Source: Aegilops tauschii subsp. strangulata
Lineage: Eukaryota; Streptophyta; Magnoliopsida; Poales; Poaceae
Assembly: GCF_002575655.3 (NCBI RefSeq)
Contig: NC_053039.3
Span: 377,991,633-378,055,632 of the forward strand
DNA length: 64,000 nucleotides
Direction of reading: 5' to 3'
Shown: one piece after another, positions 31,346-44,202 of the stretch
Position numbering within the stretch: the first letter of the stretch is position 1
How the letters are laid out: each line of letters opens with the position of its first letter
Position numbers and translations under genes: made by a program
The notes under the pieces: generated by a model
The model's database searches: none
What the model saw: only the letters and a program-made list of their open reading frames with translations
What the model was told of the DNA's origin: nothing

Positions 31346-32873
31346 TCTTCTCAAACTGGACGATTTTTTTACCACGACATATATGTGCCATGTCATGAAA
31401 CCATGCCAAGTTTCATGTTTTTTCGGTGACTTTTTTATTTACTGGGATTTAAAAACCGAGATTCTCACTGTTTTAGGACGACGACAAGTTTGTAATTCAT
31501 TCTCATTCCTTAAACGAGACCTAAACATGCACCCAATGACACATGTATGATTTCCCACCCATTTTGCTTCACTGGAGCATGTGGTTGTAGTTCAAATTTG
31601 AATTATGGACTACATTAAATGCATAGAAAACTTAGTAATTAGTAATATATATACAATGGCCAAATGAACCCTGAACAGTTTCAAATTTCAGCCTGACACT
31701 CTTGTTATTCTACGTTGCATGTAGAAAACAAAGTTCAAGGCGAGAAGAGGCATCGATTATCGTTTCGCCCACAAGAGGGGCATGTTTCCCTACTGGAACC
31801 ACGAGGGTTGCGATAGGCTCCGGTTTGTAAAAGGCTTGTAATATAGCTTCGCCCAAATTGGACATATATGTACCATGTAGTGACACCATGCCATGTTTCA
31901 TGATTTCCTGGTGAGTTTTGGATTTACAGACATTTAAAAACCGAGATTCGCTGTTTATGGCCAGGCCAGGACGGCGAGACGGTTGAATTCGGTCCCATTC
32001 GTTTCATGGGACCTAAACATGCACCCCAAGGAAACATGTACATTTTTTCTAGCCATTTGGGTGCACTGGAGCATGTATTTGTAGTTCGGATTTGAATGAT
32101 GGACACTAAATGCCTAGAAAACTCAATTAATGAATAATAAAGGTCAAACGAACCCTGAATAATTTCAAAGTTCAGCGCGAATCTCCAGTTGTTCCGTGTC
32201 GCGTGTAGAAGAAAATACGAGGCTAGAAGAGGGAGTGATTGTCGTTTGGCCCACAAGGGGACACATTTCCCTATCAAAACCACGAGGGTTCTTGCGACAG
32301 GCTCCGGTTTGTAAGAGGTTTGTAATAAAGCTTGGCCCAAATTGGAAATGTTTTTACCACGACATATATGTGCCATGAAATGACACCTTGCCACCTTTGA
32401 TGACTTTCTGGTTAGTTTAGGATTTATGGGGACTTAAAAACCGAGATTCGAAATGTTTGAGGAAGAGCCAGGACACCGGTACGGTTGTAATTCGTTCCCA
32501 TTCCTGGCATGAGACCTAAACATGCACCCAAGGACACATGTATAATTTTTCTAGCCATTTTGGTGAACTGGAGCATGTATTTGTAGTTCAGATTTGAATT
32601 ATGGACATTAAATGCCTAGGAAACTCAATTAGTGTATAAAAAGGCCAAACGAACCCTGAATAAGTTTAAATTTCAGCACGGATATCCCGTGGTTCCATGT
32701 TGCCCGTGGAAGAAAATATAAGGCGAAAAGAGGCAGTGATTACGTTTCGCCCACAAGGGGAACACGTTTCCCTATCAGAACCACAAGGCTTCTTTGAGAG
32801 AAGCTCCAGTTTTTGTAAGAGGTTTGTAATAAAGCTTGGCCCAAATTGAACAATGTTTTTACCACGACATATC
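31346..32873. repeat. ~500-bp tandem array, left part
   Basis: The anchor 'accacgacatat(a)' recurs at 31376, 31861, 32361 and 32866 (spacings 485, 500, 505). Each unit includes 'cctaaacatgcaccca', 'gaactggagcatgtatttgt', 'aaacgaaccctgaat' and 'cgtttcgcccacaag'. Such internal arrays occur in large Triticeae CACTA elements, which is the likely setting. The fourth unit is cut by the Copia insertion at 32874 and resumes at 41388. Confidence 0.85.
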
Positions 32874-34601
32874 TGTTGGGGAACGTAGCAGAAATTCAAA
32901 ATTTTCTACGCATCACCAAGATCAATCTACGGAGTTTACTAGCAACGAGAGGGAAGGAGTGCATCTACATACCCTTGTAGATCGCGAGCGGAAGCGTTCA
33001 AGAGAACGGGGTTGATGGAGTCGTACTCGTCGTGATCCAAATCACCGATGATCCTAGCGCCAAACGGACGGCACCTCCGCGTTCAACACACGTACGGAGC
33101 AGCGACGTCTCCTCCTTCTTGATCCAGCAAGGGGGAAGGAGAGGTTGATGGAGATCCAGCAGCACGACGGCGTGGTGGTGGAAGTAGCGGGATTCCAACA
33201 GGGCTTCGCCAAGCGCTGCGGGAGGAGGGAGATGTGTCACGGGAGGGAGAGGGAGGCGCCAGGGCTTAGGTATTGCTGCCCTCCCTTCCCCCCACTATAT
33301 ATAGGGCCAAGGGAGGGGGGGGGGCGCAGACTTGGCCCTTCCTCCAAGGAAGGGTGCGGCCAGGGAGGAGTCCTTCCCCCCCAAGGCACCTCGGAGGTGC
33401 CTTCCCCCTTTAGGACTCTCCCTTTATCTTATCTCTTGGCGCATGGGCCTCTTGGGGTTGGTTCCCTTGGCCCATATAGGCCAAGGCGCACCCCCCACAG
33501 CCCATGTGCCCCCCCCGGGGCTGGTGGACCCCTTGGTGGACCCCCGGACCCCTTTCGGCACTCCCGGTACAATACCGATAAAGTGCGAAACTTTTCCGGC
33601 GACCAAAATAAGACTTCCCATATATAAATCTTTACCTCCGGACCATTCCGGAACTCCTCGTGACGTCCGGGATCTCATCCGGGACTCCGAACAACTTTCG
33701 GGTTACCGCATACTAATATCTCTACAACCCTAGCGTCACCGAACCTTTAGTGTGTAGACCCTACGGGTTCGGGAGACACGCAGACATAACCGAGACGACT
33801 CTCCGGTCAATAACCAACAGCGGGATCTGGATACCCATGTTGGCTCCCACATGCTCCTCGATGATCTCATCGGGTGAACCACGATGTTGAGGATTCAATC
33901 AATCCCGTATACAATTCCCTTTGTCTATCGATATGTTACTTGCCCGAGATTCGATCGTCGGTATCCCTATACCTTGTTCAATCTCGTTACCGGCAAGTCT
34001 CTTTACTCGTTCCGTAACTCACATCATTCCGTGATCAACTCCTTGGTCACATTGTGCACATTATGATGATGTCCTACCGGGTGGGCCCAGAGATACCTCT
34101 CCGTTTACACGGAGTGACAAATCCCAGTCTCGATTCGTGCCAACCCAACAGACACTTTCGGAGATACCTGTAGTGCACCTTTATAGCCACCCAGTTACGT
34201 TGTGACGTTTGGTACACCCAAAGCATTCCTACGGTATCCGGGAGTTGCACAATCTCATGGTCTAAGGAAATGATACTTGACATTAGAAAAGCTCTGAGCA
34301 AATGAACTACACGATCTTGTGCTAGGCTTAGGATTGGGTCTTGTCCATCACATCATTCTCCTAATGACGTGATCCCGTTATCAACGACATCCAATGTCCA
34401 TGGTCAGGAAACCGTAACCATCTATTGATCAACGAGCTAGTCAACTAGAGGCTTACTAGGGACATGGTGTTGTCTATGTATCCACACATGTATCTGAGTT
34501 TCCTATCAATACAATTTTAGCATGGATAATAAACGATTATCATGAACAAGGAAATATAATAATAACCAATTTATTATTGCCTCTAGGGCATATTTCCAAC
34601 A
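32874..34601 (-). mobile_element. 3' LTR of minus-strand Copia element
   Basis: 1728 bp; the polypurine-tract complement TCTCCCACTTGC follows at 34602. In the element's own sense it begins TGTTGGAAATATGCCCTAGA. The proline-rich frames at 33145-33733 are repeated in the other LTR and are not genes. Confidence 0.92.
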
Positions 34602-36927
34602 GTCTCCCACTTGCACTAGAGTCAATAATCTAGTTCACATCACCATGTGATTAACACTCACAGGTCACATCACCATGTGACCAACATCCAAAGAGTTTAC
34701 TAGAGTCAACAATCTAGTTCACATCACTATGTGATTAAACTCAATGAGTTCTGGTTTGATCATGTTATGCTTGTGAGAGAGGTTATTAGTCAACGGGTCT
34801 GAACCTTTCAGATCCGTGTGTGCTTTACGAATATCTATGTCATCTTGTGGATGCTACCACACGCTACTTGGAGCCATTTCAAGTATCTGCTCTACTATAC
34901 GAATCCGGTTTACTACTCAGAGTCATCCGGATTAGTGTCAAAGTTCGCATCGACGTAACCCTTTACGACGAATTCCTTTTCACCTCCATAATCGAGAAAA
35001 TTCCTTAGTCCACTAGATACTAAGGATAAGTTCGACCGCTGTCATGTGATCCTTCCCCGGATCGCTATTGTACCCCTTGACCAACTATGGCAAGGCACAC
35101 TTCATGTGCGGTACACAGCATAGCATACTGTAGAGCCTACGTCTAAAGCATAGGGGACGACCTTCGTCCTTTCTCTCTTCTGTCGTGGTCAAGCTTTGAG
35201 TCTTACTCAATTTCACACCTTATAACTCAGGTAAGAACTCCTTCTTTGACTGATCTATTTTGAACTCTTTCAAAATCATGTCAAGGTGTGTGTTCTTTGA
35301 AAGTATCATCGGGCATCTTGATCTATCTCTATAGATCTTGATGCCCAATATGTAAGCAGCTTTTATCCAGGTCTTCCTTTGAAAAACTCCTTTCAAACAA
35401 CCCTTTATGCTTTCCAGAAATTTTACATCATTTCGGATCAACAATATGTCATTCACATATACTTATCAGAAATGTTGTAGCGCTCCCACTCACTTTATTG
35501 TAAATACAAGTTTCTAACAAACTTTGTATAAACCCAAAAACTTTGATCACTGCATCAAAGCGTATATTCTGACTCCAAGATGCTTGCTCTAGTCCATGGA
35601 AGGATCGCTGGAGCTAGCATACCTTTTAGCATCCTTAGGATCGACAAAACCTTTCTGATTGTATCACATACAACCTTTCCTTACGAAAACTGGTAAGGAA
35701 ACTTGTTTTGACATCCATCTGCCAGATTTCATAAATGCAGCTAATGCTAACATGATTCCGACGGACTTAAGCATCGCTACGGATGAGAAAATCTCATCGT
35801 AGTCAACTCCTTGAACTTGTGGAAATACTCTTTGCCACAAGTCGAGCTTCATAGACGGTAACATTACCGTCCACGTCCGTCTTCTTCTTAAAGATCCATT
35901 TATCTCGGATTTCATGGCTTCGAGCCATTCGTCGGAATATGGGCCCACCATCGCTTCTCCATAGCTCGTAGGTTCAGTATTGTCCAACAACATGATATCT
36001 CAGACAGGATCACGTACCACTCTGAAGTAGCACGCATCCTCGTCTTCCTACGAGGTTTGGTAGTGACTTGATCCGAAGTTTCATGATCACTATCATAAGC
36101 TTCCACTTCAATTGGTGTAGGTGCCACAGGAACAACTTCCTGTGCCCTGCTACACACTAGTTGAAGTGACGGTTCAATAACCTCATCAAGTCTCCACCAT
36201 CCTCCCACTCAATTCTTTCGAGAGAAACTTTTCCTCGAGAAAGGACCTGTTTCTAGAAGCAATTACTTTTGCTTCCAGATCTGAAATAGGAGGTATGCCC
36301 AACTGTTTTGGGTATTCTATGAAGATGCATTTATCCGCTTTGGGTTCGAGCTTATCAGCCTGAAACTTTTTCACATAAGCGTCGCAGCCCCAAACTTTTA
36401 AGAAACGACAACTTAGGTTTCTCTAAACGGTGTCGTCTCAACGGAATTGCGTGGTGCCCTATTTAAAGTGAATGCGGTTGTCTCTAATGCCTAACCCATA
36501 AACGATAGTGGTAACTCGATAAGAGACATCATGGTATGCATCATATCCAATAGGGTGCAGTTATGATGTTCGGACACACCATCACACTATGGTGTTCCAG
36601 GCGGTATTAATTGTGAAACACTTTTCACAATGTCTTAATTGTGTGACAAACTCGTAACTCAGATATCTCTATGATCATATCATAGACATTTTATCCTCTT
36701 GTCACGACGATCTTCAACTTCACTCTGAAATTACTTGAACCTTTCAATAATTCAGACTTATGTTTCATCAAGTAAATATTCTCAGCATCTACTCAAATCA
36801 TCTGTGAAGTAAGAACATAACGATATCCACTGCATGCCTCAGCATTCATTGGACTGCATACATCAAAATGTATTACTTCCAATAAATTGCTCTCTTGTTC
36901 CATCTTACTGAAAACGAGGCCTTTCAG
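34602..36927 (-). pseudogene. Copia RT/RNase H and integrase C-terminal remnants
   Basis: Short broken frames only. Near 35220-35456 the minus strand reads NDILLIRNDVKFLESIKG and AAYILGIKIYRDRSR, matching Angela RT, but the YVDD box is altered (NDILL). Near 35664-35993 it reads TSYGEAMVGPYSDEWLEAMK and VDYDEIFSSVAMLKSV with a deletion between. At 36186-36374 it reads FQADKLEPKADKCIFIEYPK. RNase H is largely missing toward 34602-35200, where a direct duplication of 'gtttactagagtcaacaatc'-like text occurs. No domain could be functional. Confidence 0.8.
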
Positions 36928-38350
36928 TCATCTTGCCCATGTGGTATGATTTGCATGTCTCAAGTGATTCAAAATCAAGTGAGTCCAAACGATCCATCTG
37001 CATGGAGTTTCTTCATGCATATATACCAATAGACATGGTTCGCATGTCTCAATCTTTTCAAAAACGAGTGAGTCCAAAGATCCATCTACATGGAGCTTCT
37101 TCATGCGTTCTATACCAATATGACTCAAATGGCAGTGCCACAAGTATGTGGAACTATCATTACTATTTTATATCTTTTGGCACGAACATGTGTATCACTA
37201 CGATCGAGATTCATTTTAGGTGCAAGACCATTGAAGGTATTATTCAAATAAACAGAGTAACCATTATTCTCCTTAAATGAATAACCGTATTGCGATAAAC
37301 ATAATCCAATCATGCTCAACGCAAACACCAAATCTCGATGGTAGAGGGAGCATGCGATGCTTGATCACATCAACCTTGGAAACACTTCCAACACATATCG
37401 TCATCTCAGCTTTAGCTAGTCTCCGTTTATTCCACAACTTTTATTTCGAGTTACTAACACTTAGCAACCGAACCGGTATCTAATACCCTGGTGCTGCTAG
37501 GAGTACTAGTAAAGTACACATTCATATAATGTATATCCAATATACTTCTGTCGACCTTGCCTGCCTTCTTATCTACCAAGTATCTAGGGTAGTACTGCTT
37601 CAGTGACCGTTCCCCTCATTACAGAAGCACTTAGTCTCGGGTTTGGGGTCAACCTTGGGATTCTTCACTAGAGCAGCAAATGACTTGCTGTTTCATGAAG
37701 TATTCCTTTTGCCCTTGCCCTTCTTAAACTAGTGGTTTTACTAACCATCAACAATTGATGCTCCTTCTTGATTTCTACTCTCGCGGTGTCAAACATCGCG
37801 AATAGCTCAAGGATCATCATAACTATCCCTGATATGTTATAGTTCATCACGAAGCTCTACTAGCTTGGTGGCAGTGATTATGGAGAACCATCACTATCTC
37901 ATCTGGAAGATTAACTCCCACTCGATTCAAGTGATTGTAGTACTCAGACAATCTGAGCACATGCTCAACGATTGAGCTTTTCTCCCTTAGTTTGCAGGCT
38001 TAAGAAACTTGTCAGAGGTCTCATACCTCTTGACGTGGGCACTAGTCCGAAATCCCAATTTCAGTCTTCGGAACATCTCATATGTTCTGCGACGTTTCAC
38101 AAACGTCTTTGGTGCCACAATTCTAAACCATTAGAACTATCACGTAGTCATCAAAACGTGTATGTCAGATGTTTCGCAACATCTACAGACGACGCTGAGG
38201 TTCAGCACACCGAGCGGTGCATTAAGGACATAAGCCTTCTGTGCAGCAATGAGGACAATCCTCAGCTTACGGACCCAGTCCGCATAATTGCTACTACCAA
38301 CTTTCAACTAAATTTTCTCTAGGAACATATCTTAAACAGTAGAACTAAAG
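36928..38350 (-). pseudogene. Copia integrase N-terminus, protease and gag remnants
   Basis: At 36928-37143 the minus strand reads MWHCHLSHIGIERMKKLHVD, the GAG-pre-integrase zinc-binding start, with CEPCLL; text coding for the same motif (gatccatct...catggagcttcttcatgcg) appears twice, at about 36985-37020 and 37075-37110. At 37668-37850 it reads VEIKKEHQLLMVSKTTS, the gag C terminus, followed in reverse by a degraded gag to about 38340. Frameshifts and stops are dense. Confidence 0.8.
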
Positions 38351-39658
38351 CGCAAGCTATGACATAATTTGCAAAGACCTTTTGACTATGTTCATGATAA
38401 TGAAGTTCATCTAATTAATGAACTCCCACTCAGATAGATATCCCTCTAGTCATCTAAGTGATACATGATCCGAGTCAAACTAGGCCGTGTCCGATCATCA
38501 CGTGAGACGGACTAGTCATCATCGGTGAACATCTGCATGTTGATCGTATCTGCTATACGACTCATGTTCGACCTTTCGGTCTCTTGTGTTCCGAGGCCAT
38601 GTCTGTACATGCTAGGCTCGTCAAGTCAACCTAAGTGTTTTGCATGTGTTCCGAGGCCATGTCTGTACATGCTAGGCTCGTCAACACCCGTTGTATTCGA
38701 ACGTTAGAATCTATCACACCCGATCATCACGTGGTGCTTCGAAACAACGAACCTTCGCAACGGTGCACAGTTAGGGGGAACACTTCTCTTGAAATTTTAG
38801 TGAGGGATCATCTTACTTACTACCGTCGTTCTAAGCAAATAAGATGCATAACATGATAAACATCACATGCAATCAAATAGTGACATGATATGGCCAATAT
38901 CATTTTGCTCCTTTGATCTCCATCTTCGGGGCACCATGATCATCTTTGTCACCGGCATGACACCATGATCTCCATCATCATGATCTCCATCATTGTGTCT
39001 TCATGAAGTTGTCACGCCAACGATTACTTCTACTTCTATGGCTAATGCGCTTAGCAATAAAGTAAAGTAATTTACATGGCGTTATTCAATGACACGCAGG
39101 TCATACAAAAAAAATAAAGACAACTCCTATGGCTCCTGCCGGTTGTCATACTCATCGACATGCAAGTCGTGATCCCTATTACAAGAATATGATCAATCTC
39201 ATACATCACATATATCATTCATCACATCTTCTGGCCATATCACATCACATAGCACATGCTGCAAAAACAAGTTAGACGTCCTCTAATTGTTGTTGCAAGT
39301 TTTTACATGGCTTGTATAGGTTTCTAGCAAGAACGTTTCTTACCTACGTAAAACCACAACGTGATATGCCAATTTCTATTTACCCTTCATAAGGACCCTT
39401 TTCATCGAATCCGTTCCGACTAAAGTGGGAGAGACAGACACCCGCTAGCCACCTTATGCAACTAGTGCATGTCAGTCGGTGGAACCTGTCTCACGTAAGC
39501 GTATGTGTAAGGTCGGTCCGGGCCGCTTCATCCCACAATACCGCCGAAACAAGATAAGACTAGTAGCGGCAAGAAGAATTGGCAACATCGATGCCCACAA
39601 CTACTTTGTGTTCTACTCGTGCATAGAAACTACGCATAGACCTAGCTCATGATGCCAC
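38351..39658 (-). other. Copia 5' leader and primer-binding site, minus strand
   Basis: Reverse complement resembles the Angela leader at 7366-8578. A 60-bp direct duplication ('tgtgttccgaggccatgtct...ctaggctcgtcaa') lies at 38585 and 38645. Next to the LTR the minus strand reads GTGGCATCATGAGC (39645-39658), a degenerate tRNA-iMet primer site. Confidence 0.75.
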
Positions 39659-41387
39659 TGTTGGGGAACGTAGCAGAAATTCAAAATTTTCTACGCATCA
39701 CCAAGATCAATCTATGGAGTTTACTAGCAACGAGAGGGAAGGAGTGCATCTACATACCCTTGTAGATCGCGAGCGGAAGCGTTCAAGAGAACGGGGTTGA
39801 TGGAGTCGTACTCGTCGTGATCCAAATCACCGATGATCCTAGCGCTGAACGGACGGCACCTCCGCGTTCAACACACGTACGGAGCAGTGACGTCTCCTCC
39901 TTCTTGATCCAGCAAGGGGGAAGGAGAGGTTGATGGAGATCCAGCAGCACGACGGCGTGGTGGTGGAAGTAGCGGGATTCCAACAGGGCTTCGCCAAGCG
40001 CTGCGGGAGGAGGGAGATGTGTCACGGGAGGGAGAGGGAGGCGCCAGGGCTTAGGTATTGCTGCCCTCCCTTCCCCCCACTATATATAGGGCCAAGGGAG
40101 AGGGGGGGGGGCGCAGCCTTGGCCCTTCCTCCAAGGAAGGGTGCGGCCAGGGAGGAGTCCTTCCCCCCCAAGGCACCTCGGAGGTGCCTTCCCCCTTTAG
40201 GACTCTCCCTTTATCTTATCTCTTGGCGCATGGGCCTCTTGGGGCTGGTTCCCTTGGCCCATATAGGCCAAGGCGCACCCCCCACAGCCCATGTGGCCCC
40301 CCGGGGCTGGTGGACCCCTTGGTGGACCCCCGGACCCCTTTCGGCACTCCCGGTACAATACCGATAAAGTGCGAAACTTTTCCGGCGACCAAAATAAGAC
40401 TTCCCATATATAAATCTTTACCTCTGGACCATTCTGGAACTCCTCGTGACGTCCGGGATCTCATCCGGGACTCCGAACAACTTTCGGGTTACCACATACT
40501 AATATCTCTACAACCCTAGCGTCACCGAACCTTTAGTGTGTAGACCCTACGGGTTCGGGAGACACGCAGACATAACCGAGACGACTCTCCGGTCAATAAC
40601 CAACAGCGGGATCTGGATACCCATGTTGGCTCCCACATGCTCCTCGATGATCTCATCGGATGAACCACGATGTCGAGGATTCAATCAATCCCGTATACAA
40701 TTCCCTTTGTCTATCGATATGTTACTTGCCCGAGATTCGATCGTCGGTATCCCTATACCTTGTTCAATCTCGTTACCGGCAAGTCTCTTTACTCGTTCCG
40801 TAACTCACATCATCCCGTGATCAACTCCTTGTTCACATTGTGCACATTATGATGATGTCCTACCGAGTGGGCCCAGAGATACCTCTCCGTTTACACGGAG
40901 TGACAAATCCCAGTCTCGATTCGTGCCAACCCAACAGACACTTTCGGAGATACCTGTAGTGCACCTTTATAGCCACCCAGTTACGTTGTGACGTTTGGTA
41001 CACCCAAAGCATTCCTACGGTATCCGGGAGTTGCACAATCTCATGGTCTAAGGAAATGATACTTGACATTAGAAAAGCTCTGAGCAAACGAACTACACGA
41101 TCTTGTGCTAGGCTTAGGATTGGGTCTTGTCCATCACATCATTCTCCTAATGACGTGATCCCGTTATCAACGACATCCAATGTCCATGGTCAGGAAACCG
41201 TAACCATCTATTGATCAACGAGCTAGTCAACTAGAGGCTTACTAGGGACATGGTGTTGTCTATGTATCCACACATGTATCTGAGTTTCCTATCAATACAA
41301 TTTTAGCATGGATAATAAACGATTATCATGAACAAGGAAATATAATAATAACCAATTTATTATTGCCTCTAGGGCGTATTTCCAACA
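39659..41387 (-). mobile_element. 5' LTR of minus-strand Copia element
   Basis: 1729 bp, nearly identical to 32874-34601. Differences include 'ctatgg/ctacgg' early on, the length of a G-run near 40100, and 'gggcg/gggca' close to the end. Confidence 0.92.
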
Positions 41388-41985
41388 GTATATGTGCCAT
41401 GACGTGACACCATGCCACCTTTGATGACTTTCTGGTGAGTTTAGGATTTATGGGGACTTAAAAACCAAGATTCGAAATGTTTGAGTACGAGCCATGACAC
41501 CAGTACGGTTGTAATTCGTTCCCATTCCTGGCATGGGACTGAAACATGCACCCAAGGACACATGTATAATTTTTCTAGCCATTTTGGTGAACTGGAGCAT
41601 GTATTTGTAGTTCAGATTTGAATTATGGACATTAAATGCCTAGGGAAATCAATTAGTGTATAAAAAGGCCAAACGAACCCTGAATAAGTTTAAATTTTAG
41701 CACGGATATCCTGTCGTTCCATGTTGCCCGTAGAAGAAAATACAAGGTGAAAAGAGGCAGTGATTACGTTTCGCCCACAAGGGGGACATGTTTCCCTATC
41801 GGAACCACGAGGCTTCTTTGAGAGAAGCTCCGATTTGTAAGAGGCTTGTAATAAAACTTGCGCCACAATGGACGAAAAAAATTCCTCGACATATAAGTGC
41901 GATGTCGTGACACCATGGCAGGTTTCACGATTTTCAGCTTAGTTTTGGATTTACGGGGATTTAAAAACCGAGATTCTTTTCACGA
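41388..41985. repeat. ~500-bp tandem array, right part
   Basis: Resumes at 'tatatgtgccatgacgtgac', the exact continuation of the unit cut at 32873, and starts a fifth, partial unit at 41886 ('cctcgacatataagtgcgat'). Removing the Copia insert gives a spacing of about 508 bp, in line with the other units. Confidence 0.85.
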
Positions 41986-42029
41986 AATGTTTTCAAATAG
42001 CACACGGTTCACTCACGAAAGCTAATATT

Positions 42030-42360
42030 CAATGAAAACTTCGTGGAAACCATATTTTAAAGTTTTATAAAAATCTGAAAAATTGTGGGATGTTAACAAG
42101 GTGATGTTTTATTGCGACACAAAATTTCAAGTTGAAAAACATTACGAGATGTGAGCTATGAAAAAGACAAATTCCGCCCTGAATAGTGACATTACTATTC
42201 GACACTATTCAACACTGATTTTGTCTTTTTCATAGCTCACATCTCTTAATGTGTTTCAACTTGAAATTTTGTGTGCCAATGAAACATCATCCTCTTAACA
42301 TCCCGCATTTTTTTGAATTTTTTTTGAAACTTCAAAACATCTTTTTTCTCGTGGTTTTCA
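42030..42360. repeat. Long palindrome, about 330 bp
   Basis: Left arm 'acaaaatttcaagttgaaaa' then 'gagatgtgagctatgaaaaa' pairs with right arm 'tttttcatagctcacatctc' then 'tttcaacttgaaattttgtg'. The arms (about 42035-42175 and 42215-42355) match with scattered mismatches around a central 40-bp part with 'ctattcgacactattcaac'. Outer arms pair more loosely. No terminal TA or TSD was fixed, so it may be a foldback element or part of the CACTA-like body. The GC-rich 42380-42545 has no gene I recognise. Confidence 0.85.
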
Positions 42361-42540
42361 CCGGTTTCCACCGAATGTTGGTTTCCGTATGATATCACCC
42401 CCGCCCGCTGCGCGCGCGATTTGAGTCCTGCGATCTGACTGGCCAGAACCCAAACCCCACGGATCGTACGTGTGCACCATTGGATGCTCCCAGATTGAAC
42501 GGCAACCCTGAGCCCTTTCGACAGCACATGCAGTACATGG

Positions 42541-42545
42541 GTAAG
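42541..42545 (+). repeat. Target-site duplication of orphan-ORF Gypsy element, left
   Basis: GTAAG, repeated exactly at 49603-49607. Confidence 0.88.
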
Positions 42546-44192
42546 TGATACGTCTCCAACGTATCTATAATTTTTGATTGTTCCATGCTATTATATTATC
42601 TGTTTTGGATGTTTATGGGCTTTATTATGCACTTTTTTATTACTTTTGGGACTAACCTATTAACCCAGAGCCCAGTGCCCGTTCCTGTTTTTTCCCTTGT
42701 TTCAGTGTTTCGAAGAAAAGGAATATCAAACGGAGTTGAAACGGAATGAAACCTTCTGGAGAAGTTATTTTTGGAAAGAAAGCAACCCCATAGACTTGGA
42801 GTACACGTCAGGAAAGAAACGAGGGAGGCACGAGGCAGGGGGGCGCGCCCTCCACCCTCGTGGGCCCCTCGTGGCTCCCCCGACGTATTTCTTCCGCCTA
42901 TATATATCCATATGCCCTAAAACGATCGGGGAACAGAATATATTAGGAGTTCCGCCGCCGGAAGCCTCTGTAGCCACCAAAACCCACTCGGGACCCTGTT
43001 CCGATACCCTGCCGAAGGGGGGAACCCTCACCGGTGGCCATCTTCATCATCCCGGCGCTCTCCATGACGAGGAGGGAGTAGTTCACCCTCGGGGCTGAGG
43101 GTATGTACCAGTAGCTATGTGTTTGATCTCTCTCTCTCTCGTGTTCTTGATTTGGCACGATCTTGATGTATCGCGAGCTTTGCTATTATAGTTGGATCTT
43201 ATGTTTCTTCTCCCCCTCTAGTCTCTTGTAATGGATTGAGTTTTTCCTTTGAAGTTATCTTATCGGATTGAGTCTTTAATGATTTGAGAACACTTGATGT
43301 ATGTCTTGCCGTGCGTATCTGTGGTGACAATGGGATATCACGTGATTCACTTGATGTATGTTTTGGTGATCAACTTGCGGGTTCCGCCCATGAACCTATG
43401 CATAGGGGTTGGCACACGTTTTCGTCTTGATTCTCCGGTAGAAACTTTGGGGCACTCTTTGAGGTTCTATGTGTTGGTTGAATAGATGAATCTGAGATTG
43501 TGTGATGCATATCGTATAATCATACCCACGGATACTTGAGGTGACATTGGAGTATCTAGGTGACATTAGGGTTTTGGTTGATTTGTGTCTTAAGGTGTTA
43601 TTCTAGTACGAACTCTAGGGCTGTTTGTGAAACTTATAGGAATAGCCCAACGGATTGATTGGAAAGAATAACTTTGAGGTGGTTTCGTACCCTACCATAA
43701 TCTCTTCGTTTGTTCTCCGCTATTAGTTACTTTGGAGTGACTCTTTGTTGCATGTTGAGGGATATTTATATGATCCAATTATGTTATTATTGTTGAGAGA
43801 ACTTGCACTAGTGAAAGTATGAACCCTAGGCCTTGTTTCCTAGCATTGCAATACCGTTTACGCTCACTTTTATCGCTTGCTACCTTGCTGTTTTTATATT
43901 TTCAGATTACAAAAACCTATATCTACCATCCATATTGCACTTGTATCACCATCTCTTCGCCGAACTAGTGCACCTATACAATTTACCATTGTATTGGGTG
44001 TGTTGGGGACACAAGAGACTCTTTGTTATTTGGTTGCAGGGTTGTTTGAGAGAGACCATCTTCATCCTACGCCTCCCACGGATTGATAAACCTTAGGTCA
44101 TCCACTTGAGGGAAATTTGCTACTGTCCTACAAACCTCTGCACTTGGAGGCCCAACAACGTCTACAAGAAGAAGGTTGTGTAGTAGACATCA
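42546..44192 (+). mobile_element. 5' LTR of orphan-ORF element
   Basis: 1647 bp. TATA-like 'ccgcctatatatatccatat' at 42894-42913. Frames such as 42697-43098 recur in the other LTR and are not genes. Confidence 0.9.
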
Positions 44193-44202
44193 AGCTCTTT
44201 TC

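Larger units (their letters stand above)
32874..41387 (-). mobile_element. Copia (Angela/BARE-like) element, minus strand
   Basis: Two LTRs of 1728-1729 bp (32874-34601 and 39659-41387) flank a 5.06-kb interior that reads on the minus strand. LTR ends on the plus strand are TGTTGGGGAACG and TTCCAACA. The flanks read cgacatat(c) and (g)tatatgtgcc, restoring the anchor of the ~500-bp array, so the insertion point is certain even though the duplication is imperfect. I count only about fifteen to twenty LTR differences by eye, near 1%, so insertion was recent; yet the coding interior is badly degraded. Confidence 0.92.

Noticed and set aside
33145..33733. 160- and 133-codon Pro/Gly-rich frames, repeated at 39930-40519
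   Set aside because: They lie in the same place in both LTRs of the minus-strand Copia element, and read against its sense.
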